Shown here one piece after another: positions 39,401-50,400 of a DNA stretch of 64,000 bases (the stretch's first letter is position 1; each line of letters starts with the position of its first letter). This stretch comes from Zelopaecilomyces penicillatus (Eukaryota; Ascomycota; Sordariomycetes; Hypocreales; Pseudodiploosporaceae). The stretch is taken from positions 2,666,001 through 2,730,000 of the forward strand of contig VCCP01000004.1 of NCBI GenBank assembly GCA_005765155.1, given 5' to 3'. A program made the translations under genes and the position numbers. The notes beneath the pieces are model-generated. The model searched no databases. It worked only from the letters and a program-made list of their open reading frames with translations, and was not told where the DNA came from.

Positions 39401-40939
39401 TTACAATGAATGCTGACTTGGGCACTGGGTATAGCCGAGTTGGAGTTTGTAGATAGGATGTTAGTGATCCAGAGAGAGGGGGGGCTCAATAGCAACAAGA
39501 GTAGACGGCAATGGGGTGTGAAGGGCTTTAGCTATACCAAAGATGGGGCTGTGATGTTCTTGTAATGACACCATGGACACAGTTGACACACCCAGATAGA
39601 AACCCATAAGCTCTCCGTAGAGGATAAACCTGAACGCAATGTTTTGGATACTCTTGTCTCTTCATAAAAGTAGATACAGTAAAAGCTAGAAAGTTGGTTC
39701 TTAAGATACGCCCATATTGTGTTCTTCCAACATCTCAACACAGCAATGCATAAACTTCTACCTGCCTATCTGATTTGACCGTAAAACTCCCTCTTGACTT
39801 TTGAACAAGTACGTCCAGCCACGAACTGAAGACAACGAATCTATATCAACTATTGCTATATAGTTTCCTTCCCGGAAGATGAGTTTATCGCTGAAGACTT
39901 TTTGTATAGTTTCTATGAATGAGTCACGATTAGCTCCTCCCAAGTTCATTTATAAACCCACTTTGCTATTGCGGGAAAGCTCACATAATGGTTGGTCACA
40001 TAGACCAGTTGCTGCCTATAATCAACGTCAAAAGTTTGTACATGCCCAACTTCTCACTTATAAGTAGAAGATTATTCTATCGTAAAAGCCAGAAAGACAT
40101 ACAGGCTTCTGTTCCAGCTTTCGAACAGCATGAGTAGACCAAAAGGGGCTTTCGAGCTACAGCAAGAAGTACAGTAGTGTAGCTCCTCCATCGCCACGAC
40201 CACTTTCGAAACGTTATGTATAGTTTGGCTGAAAATAAATAGTCTAGACTCGTATGCTTCTTCATCTGACACGTTCTCCATAAACTTGTCACTCCATCAC
40301 TTGTGCTGGCCGCGAGATGATGCTCCGGGTCCACATCAAACCCTCATTCGCTGGCCATTTTGACGGCTTCAGCATTCATAATCGAGAAGAAGTTCTACCA
40401 GTTCCTGCAATCAGCCTCAGAAACGCAAACGCCATCTGGGCTCGCAACAGTAAAGGCGTCGATTTTGGCGTTTTATCCCCTCACAAGTTGCTAGGAGATC
40501 CACTTGATCAGGGACAAACGTTAATCTGACTTTGAAGGAAAGTGATGGGAGGCTGGTGAGATGGAAACTTACTTGCTACAAGATCTAGATACCGTTAGGA
40601 AGGGAACAGTGACTCAAATTGCTTGTTGACGATAGCTTGAGTAATGCCTTCGTAGCTAATACCATTTGCCGGCTTTCTAATACACAAGAGTGGACCGCAG
40701 GCATTTATCGAAAGAGTTAACATATAAACATCATTAAACAGCATCTGAAGCTACTCGCGCAACTGCATGTAGACATGGAAAGTAATACACGAACCGCATA
40801 AAATCCCGTTTCTATAAAAAGTACAACACTCAGACTTTCGCGGCCGGAGATCCCAACCAAAGATTACTACTCGCTTCATGTGTTATTTACTGATCTCGAA
40901 CACGATGCAATTGTATCGAGAAAACTCTATCCCCTCTTT
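39401..40939. other. AT-rich region beyond the beta-glucosidase 3' end
   Basis: Composition shifts to AT-rich with many TATA/ATAG steps. Open frames of 62-85 codons occur on both strands. One on the minus strand (39949-39758) encodes a fairly protein-like stretch (SFIETIQKVFSDKLIF), but it is short and interrupted, and I cannot assign it. The block includes the glucosidase 3' UTR and may hold a decayed element. Confidence 0.4.
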
Positions 40940-43741
40940 TCAAATCTTGAGCTTGCCCTTCAGAGGAAGCTTTCGACTGCTGTTCCCCACATAAAACTGA
41001 TAATCCCCTTTTTGCAACTGCCACTTCTGTGCTCCTGTGTTCCAGACACTCAAATCTCTTCTCGTCAAGGGAAAAGTCACCGTGAAAGTCTCACTAGGTT
41101 GGAGGAAAGGCTTTTCAAAACCTCGCAACTGTTTTACTGGGGCCTCAGGTATGCCGACATACAACTGGGCTACTTCAGCTCCCGCAACCTTGCCTGTGTT
41201 CTGAACATCCACGCTGACTGTGGCAAGAGTATCCCAAAGATCAGTCTGGCCGCCTTCCATGATTGGACCAGATGGCCATTCGTTCTTGTTGGCACCGGTA
41301 ACAGCATTGATGACTAGGTAGGAGAAATTGAATGTAGTGTAGCTAAGCCCGAACCCGAACTCGTATCGTGGTGTGATATTTTCCTTGTCGAACTGACGAT
41401 AGTCAAGATACACGCCCTCGTCAAAGTCGGACTGAGGGAATAGTTCAAACTCGCCCTTGGGAAGCGTCGGATCCAGCAGTTTACCGTAGTCTGACTCGTT
41501 CTTTGCAACCGTATAAGCAAGCTTCCCCGAGGGATTAGACTCTCCATAGAGGAGCGAGACCAACGCATTGCCACTCTCTTGCCCAGGTAGGTGCGCAAAA
41601 ATGATGGCACTGACGTTGGAATGATCAACAAAGCCGTCGACGAGTCTGGGGCCAGCGTTGTGGAACACAACAATAGTCTTGCTGCACTGGTCTGCAACCT
41701 TCTTGATCAAGGTATCTGTGTAGTTATCTCGAAGAGCCGGTCGGTCATATCCCTCACATGCCCATGCGTTGCCAAAAACGATGCAAGCATCTGAACCAGG
41801 GTGGACAGTTGGCTTAGACGAAGACAAGTCGCTGAACAAAGCTGTACCATCTTGAGATGCTTTCAATTTAAGGGCCTCAAATGGTGCTATGGCCAGAGAG
41901 GCTGACGTTGCCCCAGATCCACATCCACCAAACATCGTTCCATTCTTCCCGATGACGGAATGTTTCGCATTAGTTCCTGAGATGTGCCCAATAAGGAGTT
42001 CCAGAGGGTCGATTGGCTGAGCGCCAACAATCCAGCTTTGGCTGTTGATAAGGTCAGAGGAGGGAGAAAATATATCTGGGGTTCTGGCTGAGTATCCAAA
42101 CAACGAGAGCAACCTAGGGGACTTTAGTGGAAGGGTGTTTTTGGTATTTTTGACAAGAACATGACCTTCAATGGCGCCGTTGAGAAGAACAGGTCGAGCA
42201 GTAGGATCTCGCCCATCCACAACCTCATGGGGATCCATAACATTGTAGGGCATGCCGATTCCTGGTTTTGGAAAGAGTTCATCTTGCTTAAACTGGTACC
42301 ATGAAGCAATTATACTTGAATTCTTTGTTAGACTGCATCATTTTCACATTATAAGCCAGAGGTACTTACCGTGTTGCCATATCAGTTACACGCGACTCTG
42401 AAACTGAGCCATTCTTGACGCCTTTGACTAATTCCTCATCCCAAAAATTGACTCCGTTAGGCATCGCCATATCGAGACCAGCCTTAGCACTGTCCATACC
42501 GGAATGTTGAGCACTCCAGTCAGAAACGACGAAACCCTTGATCATGTTAATCAGCCCAGAGTGTTCCGATGTTATATAATTTCGGTGAGCATACCTGGAA
42601 GCCAAGCTCCGTCTTCAAGAGCCCATTCAACGCCTTGCTGTTTGCGCACCCGTACGAGTTATTGATTCGCTGGTACGAGCACATGATGTTACCAGTCCCA
42701 GCTTTTACTGCATCTTGAAAGGGCCTTTTTTGTCAAGGAGAAGATTAGCAAACTGCCCTTACTCTGTCAAATTGGTAGTCCTCTTACCAGAGATACACCT
42801 CATGCATTGTTTTGTCATCAATGTTTGATGACAGAGCCGTGATATTCTTTGATGACATACGATTTGTCTCTTGCTCGTTTGCAATGAAATGCTGTGCATT
42901 GTCAGTGTTGAAAGTTCATGAAGTGGGTTAGAAACGCAAAGAAGTTTCACAAACCTTGGTGCTTGTGATAACACCTTGGCCCTGGATTCCTTTGACGGTT
43001 TGATACACCAAGGCGCCAGACAGATACGGATCGCCTGATGCGCCTTCCCAATTCCTGCCGCCTCGGACAACACGCCACGCAGGGCCGACAACTGGTCCGA
43101 GAAGGACATTCACCCCCTTCTTCTTGAACTCGTCGCCCATGGCAGCTCCCCGCCTGAAAGTCAGACCTTTATTCCAGCTTCACATAAATGATTCAGCGCT
43201 GTTACTCCTCAAGACGTTCGCAGTGCGAATGTTGGCGATCTGTCTTACCTGGCCCCGATATGAATGCCACTAGGGAAGGAGCTGACGAAATCAGTCATAC
43301 GAAGACCGTTACCGGCATCGCTCAGACACATGCCAGTGAAGTTGAGACGTTCAATAGGAGCAATATTTCCTGAGCAGCTATTCCTCTTGACAACACCACC
43401 AGTTAGAGATACCTATAATGCCATGTTAGCCTGTGTAGCTTTGCGATCGCGATCCTTCAAGGCATAGTGAATCATACCTTTTCCTTGAGTGTCATTTGTC
43501 CAACCATGGCTTTTGCTTTTTCGAAAGCAGCAGCCCATTGACCGCCACCAGGCATTTCGGCTGTGACATCATTGCGTGAGACTCAGCTACAGTAACAAGA
43601 GGTAACCAATTCGTTGAACCTACGTGATGGATACACCGGCGGTGACTGGCCGAAGAAATGTGAATCGTCTTTGATGACATCTTTGGCAGACGCCCAGCTG
43701 GCAAGACCCAATATGAGGGCAAGGCGGATGGTAACCATCAT
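40940..43741 (-). CDS. Secreted GH3 beta-glucosidase
   Basis: Eight exons: 43741-43624, 43560-43478, 43412-43249, 43153-42955, 42891-42788, 42724-42595, 42536-42370 and 42314-40940. All seven introns (55-95 nt) have GT-AG borders and join in frame to give 779 residues. The N-terminus (MMVTIRLALILGLASWASA) is a signal peptide. Family landmarks run in order: GQSPPVYPS, MTLKEKV, GGRNWEG, TKHFIANEQE (K188-H189), and FVVSDW with the nucleophile Asp272. The GH3 C-terminal domain ends in YEFGFGLSYTTF (639-650), followed by a fibronectin-III-like domain (about 687-772). No PA14 insert is present. The enzyme should release glucose from the non-reducing end of cellobiose and other beta-glucosides outside the cell. 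GTGGGG motifs at 44311-44316 and 44408-44413 fit the CreA/CRE1 consensus (SYGGRG), suggesting carbon repression. An alternative start is the second Met (43738). Confidence 0.95.
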
Positions 43742-46002
43742 GCGAATCGCCAGCAAAAAAGCGCTCCTGTGTTACGCGTCGTTGTTGCTCAGGGGGTGAA
43801 AGGGGAACAGCAGATGGTGCCGTGGCCGTTTGATTGGAAAATATGAACAGCTTCTATAGCTTTACGAAGAGGCCGTTCTGGCCGAGCGTTTTGAAATCTG
43901 CGACGTTGGGCTATGGAGAAAGCAAAGGTCGGGAGGCGAAACAAAAACAAAGTTTACTGGCGGGAGGTGAGCGTCGGGCCGTCTGCAGACTGCAAGCCAC
44001 CAGATCGCATCAACACAAGGGCTAGTGCTTGGAACTGGTTGTACGTAGTATGGAAGACTCCGTCAATTACGTCCGTTGCGAAGAGTCACATGCGCAAGTA
44101 TGCAATGCTCTGCTTGCGATTACAGAGGAAAAGAGGAGCATGTAGCATCGTTGAAGATTACTAACCTACCTATCTTGTGTACGTACAGGTTGCCTGGGCG
44201 TCGGTGTTTATTGGAATTGGGAGCTGGTGGTTCGTCACGTCACTGGGAGGAGGAGCTACCCGTTTCCGAGCTGTCCTGAGCTTTCCCTCCCCCTGGCCTG
44301 GCCTTGAGGAGTGGGGAAATATATGGGGTCTGCGCCTGCTTTGGTCCAGTGAGGAGGGGAAGGAAAGGTACGTATAGAGTACCAGTACGATCTGATCCTG
44401 GCGGCAGGTGGGGGGCAAGCTGGAGTGCGCAGTGTATGTACTGCGTACTATGCGACATGACAGGTTTGGCGGTGCGAAGCAGTACCAATTTAGCTACTAA
44501 AATACAACCTAACCTAGGATCAGAGAAGAAGCTCGACAGAGTGAGACACAAGTAAATCAGACAGTGAATGTGAGGGGAGAGCATCTCCGAAAGCCAGTTG
44601 TTGCCAATCAGTATCGACTAACCAACCAACACCTAGTTATTTCTTATATTCCTTAGTAGCCACCTTCCCCCCCAGAATACATTCCCCCGCCCGACAGACG
44701 CACCTGCCCAAGGGCTCGGTTCTGGGGGCGGAGAAAGGAAGGCCCTGTACATTACAATCGAGCCCCAGCCATCGGTGACGCAAACCTGCCGAGCTCCCAT
44801 GCGCACATACCAATGACGACAAGGTTAACAGGCATGGACTCAATTAATGCATTCTACCCAGTACATATTGAACTGGAGACGATTTACATCACCCAATCAC
44901 ACTACTTGAATATGCAATAATAAGGAACTACCAACGACGCAACATCACCTCAAGTCCATCTAGCGCTTTTTATTTTGATTTCTACCTCAAAGTAATAGTA
45001 GTCGCTGTCGTAAGTGCTGTCACAAGTTATAGGAAACGACCTAGTTACCCTTGGCGTTTGCCACCAAGGCAATGTTGAGCCTGTTATGTGTCTGACTCCT
45101 GGAGGCGTTAAAAATTGCTTGTTCGGAAGACCTTACAGTACGAATGATCTGTACGAATCAGTTGAATTAGATATAACGCTATAATAACCCTAATGTGGTG
45201 AAAGTAGATAGGGATGGGTGTGTAATTATATTGAGGTAATCTTGCTTTTAGCCATCGGCTCACCTCTGATCAATCTCCTGCTCCAATTGTCATCTCAACT
45301 GGCACTATACCACGTTCGTACCATGTCACCCTTGCAAAATGATGGTCAAATGCTGCCCTTGTCAAGTTGGAGTCTTTTTTTATTATCTTATTTGTCCTTT
45401 CTCCTATACCATGCTTGCCCAATGCTATCGTAGCGTCGTATATGTTCAACTGAAGCACTTTAACAGTACTTGCCCCCATATTGCTGCCAGACGGGAAACC
45501 TGATAACGAATAAAAAGAACCTAGGTATCATTGACAAAATCGAGTCGCCCCACCTCTCCAACATCCCGTCTTGTCAGCGGGCAAAAGTCTGACTTTGGAT
45601 CTCTCCATTCGAATAGCTGTAGATCCGTAAACGCTCCGCGGCCATGTTCTGAGAACTGGCGTCCGGCCATCACCGTATACAAGGAATGAAATCCAAGAAG
45701 AACCAAAAAAGAAAAAGGCGTTGAGTAGGGCTGAAAAACAAAGGTACAGCCGTGATCCATAATCATACACGTCGAATCGGCCGTTACAGGGGAAATATTT
45801 GACAACCAAAGGTATACACCCACTAGGCCCCACAGCCCGTTGGACGATGACCCATCAAGTAAGTACTGAAAGCATTGGCAAGCGACAGTTACAAAGGGTG
45901 TTCCAGACGGGGCGTCCATGTGGATGGCGGGGGTTTAATCTCGCGATAATTGCAAAGGTGAAGGACTGGCAAGAAAATAATTGAGTTATCGGCTTGGGGT
46001 CC
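43742..46002. other. Spacer between beta-glucosidase promoter and G-alpha 3' end
   Basis: The proximal part (43742-44600) is the likely beta-glucosidase promoter, with two GTGGGG motifs matching the CRE1 consensus. Near the G-alpha gene, a 132-codon frame (45919-45521, minus) has a hydrophobic centre and an acidic end. It has no recognised domain and overlaps a 101-codon frame in another phase, so I do not call it a gene. Sequence at 44880-45240 is AT-rich and featureless. Confidence 0.45.
44311..44413 (+). promoter_or_regulatory. Two possible CreA/CRE1 sites upstream of the beta-glucosidase
   Basis: GTGGGG occurs at 44311-44316 and 44408-44413, about 570 and 670 bases upstream of the start codon. 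Both fit SYGGRG, the carbon catabolite repressor consensus. Such a short motif is frequent by chance. Confidence 0.25.
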
Positions 46003-47476
46003 TTATAGTATTAACTTTTTGAGGTTGCGCTGGATTATCATATCCTGCACAGAGCCCATTGTAATCTTGAGCAGATTTGTATCGGTGGCGTTGGTGAAGT
46101 GTCCATAGATCTCCTTTTCGGGATTTCTGCTGAGAGCGCGGAACTTGTCCAGGAAATATTTGCTAGCAGCCTTGTAATCATCTGCGGGTCCATGGTAATC
46201 GGTGAATCCGTATTTGGTGATGGGGCTTTTTGGTAGCTTTTCCCTGAACAAGTCCATTTTGTTGAGGAAGAGAATCAATGACGATTTGGTGAACCAGTGC
46301 GAATTGGCAATCGACTCCCACAACATCAAAGCTTCATTCATTTGGTTCTATATGTCGGGTTAGCATTTGCCTTCACCGTTTTCCCTATATATACTTGGCA
46401 ATCTTACCCCATCCTTATCTTCAACAAGACATTGGTCATAGCCGCTGATGGCAACTAGAAAGAGCAGGCAATTGACATTCTCGAAGCAATGTATCCACTT
46501 CTTTCGCTCAGATCGCTGACCGCCGACATCAAACATTCTATAAGTCAACTGGCCTAAGTCAAAAATTGTCTCTGTGATGCCCGTCGTTCGTAATCTCGAG
46601 CGGAGGAGATCTTGGTTGTTTGGTACATAGCCGTCTGCCCATATTCGGTCGATATCGGTCACAAAGCTAGGCAAAATAATAAGCATTTTGGATTGCCAAG
46701 TCATCGCTACTCTTGATTGCGGTGGTAACACTCACTATGCGAGATTGTCGTGTAGGGCGTACTCATTGCCCTTTGCAATCGCTGCTTTCACGCCACTATC
46801 CTCCCAGAGAACTTTGACTGGCTCTAAATAATCTTGCGGGAGTTTACCGTCGGGACTGATTTCGTGATCGACAAGAATATGAGCCATGCACTTCTACAAG
46901 TATTCGTGTTAGCAGTAGTGAAGCAATGTCATACCCACCCGCTGACTGCGGTTTCCTCGTACGGGGACGAGCGACAGGTTGCAGTCGGCGAATGATGTCT
47001 CACAAATAGTGTCATTTGACGTATACTATTTGGAAAAACTAACCTCATTATCAGGACTGTCGAATTCGAAACCAAGCTCGTTCATAGCATCAAATATGGC
47101 CTTAAAACTTTGTATGATATTGCTGAAAACGACAGGCTTCCAATCGAGTCTCTCGCTCTTGGAGAACCCTTGTGAGTAGATAAGTTTCATCTGCTTGAGA
47201 ATTGTAGATTTTCCGGATTCGCCAGCCCCTGTATGTAGAAATAACATGTTAGCATACCAATATCAAGTGAATCGACAGAGCTTGGCCTAAGATGACCTAA
47301 AGAACTCTTGTCGCCCATTGTGGTCGCATCGCATTCGCCGAAAGAGGTAGCTTACCCAGCAACAGCAGCTTGACTTCCTTAGACAGGCGCTTTTCATCTT
47401 GACGAATTATTTTATCCAATTCCCGCGAGCGCGCCACGTTGTCTCCTCCCTCCTTTGTTCTGCTGCCGAAACACAT
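46003..47476 (-). CDS. gna2: Heterotrimeric G-protein alpha subunit, probably fungal group II
   Basis: Five exons: 47476-47356, 47228-47044, 46893-46736, 46666-46408 and 46347-46003. They give 355 residues, normal for the family. Motifs in order: P-loop GAGESGKST (41-49), switch I RLRTTGITET with the catalytic arginine at 179, switch II DVGGQRSERKKW with Gln205, NKMD, and TNATDT for guanine contact. The N-terminus is MCFGSR, so it lacks the MGXXXS myristoylation signal. The C-terminus KKLIL has no cysteine at -4. Both points argue against groups I and III and favour the GNA-2/GanA group, which couples membrane receptors to intracellular signalling. Intron 2 (46894-47043, 150 nt) is odd: it contains an in-frame, stop-free 87-nt segment bounded by AG and GT. 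The group assignment is from memory of family features; the G-alpha identity is certain. Confidence 0.95.
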
Positions 47477-50400
47477 CGTAGAAAGCGTGTGGCCAGTGCT
47501 GGCCTCGCACCCAAGAGGCGCAGTTGACTTGTATGATTGTCCAGGTGGTCAGGGCAGACGCAGATGCTTGACGAGCAAGGCTGCCGGCGGATAGCAACAG
47601 AAAACCCGGAATGGCGTCGCGACCGACCGCGTCTTATTGTGGAGGATGTTGAATACAAACACGTAGGAGAGGGGGTTCCCGGTCCTTGTTCGACACTTGC
47701 GCAATCGCCGAATCTGACCCTCGTGATGGCGTCCTAAGCAACGTTTCTGGTTTCCTGCTTGTTAGTGTCGCCCAGATGTGGTTTCAACAGTTTCTACTCT
47801 CTGTAGTCGCTGCTGTATCTGGTAGTCGAGGCTGGTGGTGTCAGCAGAGGTAGAGGGCGAGTTGTGATCCAGGAACACCTGCAGAGGTATGCAAGGTGAG
47901 GCAGCGGGCGAGAGGGAAAAGAAAGTAATCCCCGTCGCCAGCGGTTGGATTTAGAGCCGCTGCGGAAAGGGACCTGTCTGACCTCTTTTTAATTCTGATT
48001 GCCCTTTTGGTTGCAGCGGTCCCAGCACCCATGCCATCAGGTGGAGTAGGCGTACCTTGTCGTTAGAAGGACCAGGGTTGACGGATGGTGGCAGAGGCGA
48101 GGGAGAGCATGGGTGACATGGGGGAGAAGGCCCTTGACTCTGGGATGCTGGCATTGTAATACATGGCACAGTAGTGCAGTATGGGGGATGAGGTAGCGGC
48201 CTCTAGCTCTCCAGTGTGTACCTCTTAGCTTTCTAGCTGCTCCAGGGCCCCAATAAGCTAACACCTGTATGCTGATAGGGGGACCGGCATTGGCACCCAC
48301 CTCTGCCTCTGGCTATTCCCATTGTGTGTGAGTGGTGTCGAGTGCCATTGAACCCAGCAGCTGGACGGGGCGGATCCAGTCTAAGCCGGTTACGCCAGGC
48401 TAGAAGCGCAGCAGAGAGGGAGAGAGCGAGGCAGAAGGAACTCTGGAGAGAACTGGAAGAGACTGAAGAGCGAGGAGGAACCGAGAGGGTGTGGGCTGGT
48501 GGGGTTGGCCGTCATGTCCCACATATGTCGACCCAAGGTAACTTTTCAGCTGCTGGCCCTTGCCTCCAGTACCTAGCAGTGACTCTTGCAAGCCAGCCCC
48601 TTTCTCTTCAGATGCCTCATCCTTCGTGTTCCTTCTTTCCTTCTCTCTCAGGCCATGGAAGACGCATCACACCTTAGTAGGCCCTCGTCAAGTACTTCAA
48701 GATACCTGGGGAAGGCATAATCCTCCAAAGGTCGTAGGTACCTACTACCCTACCGGTATTACCACAGGGCTTAATTAGATGCAGTACGAACGAGTACCCA
48801 GATTCAATGGCTGTCAAGGCCGGTACGTACCTTAATCGAGCACGTCTTGGCCTGGCGATCTACCGTCCACCACCCCCCCCATCCCACCATCGCGCATTCA
48901 CGGCATTTGCCTGTATCAGCCAGCAGAGAGCAATTCATGCTGCAGTCGTCCTCATTCCCCACCACCACCACACCTGTTTCCATTTCCTTTCGTTCGATAG
49001 CCCAAACTCTTTCACGACAAACCCCGTGCAGCAGCCGCTTCCAACCTTGAAAACCCAGCCATACGGTCTGTCACCGCGCGGGACGGCGGATCGGGTCGCG
49101 TGGGGAATGGCGCCACATGTAAAAACATGCATGGTCGACCTCATTCGGATGTGCCACGGAATGCCCTTGTTGTTCCATGCGAGATGAAGGCTGTTGGCTG
49201 CCTCAACTGTACGACAATGATATCTGTACTGTACATCGTTGGCTGATGATGTCTTGTGTGCGTGGGTGGTGTGAGAGAGAGTCAATGTGCGTGGGTGTGT
49301 CTTGGACGCAGCTTCAGCGCCAATCAGGGTTCGGAACCCCTGTGGGCTGCCTGCTGTAACTTGTTTGTACAGGTAGGCACTTGGTTGCCATGGATCGTCG
49401 GTGGGGAACTCCGCCCACATGATCATGGTGTACTTTATGTGCTGATGAGGCTACGCAGAAATGCACAATTCTTCAAACATGTGTCGAGATATCACCTTGC
49501 CTGGCATTCGTTCGTTACATTGACATTCTGTCCTCATTGACCAAAACCACGAGGCCAGGGTTTCAGGTAGTGTTGTGCTCTGTTCGTGGCCATCAGCTGT
49601 GTGCTTGCATTGTGATGCAGACTTGGCCGCGGAGCTTGTCAGGGCGCATGGCATTCACACAGGCATCTCGGGTCATCATTACGAGTAGAAACCGAGGATG
49701 TACACACCAACTACTTCGACGTGTATGGTGATTTTGCAAAGCCAGACCAAGAACTCGCCGGTCCCCTCTCTCATTTGGAAAGATGAAAACCAGTACTCAG
49801 ATTTTATGGCCCTCGCCAACTTGGTTCTTACCAATCCTCCAAGTAAGGTATTCGTGTACGGATAGCTTCAGCGGTAAACCTTCTTACTTATCAGAATGAC
49901 TCCTAAGATAGTACCTACTGAACTGGAAACAACACACCCATCAAAACCGACGATTTTGGCTGCATATTGATTACCTATTTACAAATACTTTTCTACGTCA
50001 ACTGTGGACATACCAGTCACAGAAAAACCCAATTAGTGGTGACTATCTGTTCGTCTCGCAGGTCTCTTTGCAGAACCGCATCCAACCCTGATATCCTCCA
50101 TGCCGCTTCGCACGGCTGACTTCAGCAAAGCGGTTGCCAAGTGTGACTTTGTAATTATTATGTACTGCTGCGGTAGAGCCACCTTGCGCTTGGTGAGGTA
50201 AAAGCGGGCCGTGCCTGGTTGGCAGTTTCTCGGCCCAGTGTTCCTTCGTCGCCTTCATCATATTTGACATTTTTTGACATCGGACCTATGTGGGGAACCG
50301 AGAAAGATACAGTGGATGTTAAAAAGTCTTTTTGATGCCAGTCCACAGAGCATTGGTCGACCCTTGAACGAGTTAGCCGTCCACTAACCTGAGTACGGAG

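Noticed and set aside
50043..50270. 75-codon minus-strand ORF with balanced composition
   Set aside because: Too short, with no conserved feature, intron or regulatory context to support a gene.
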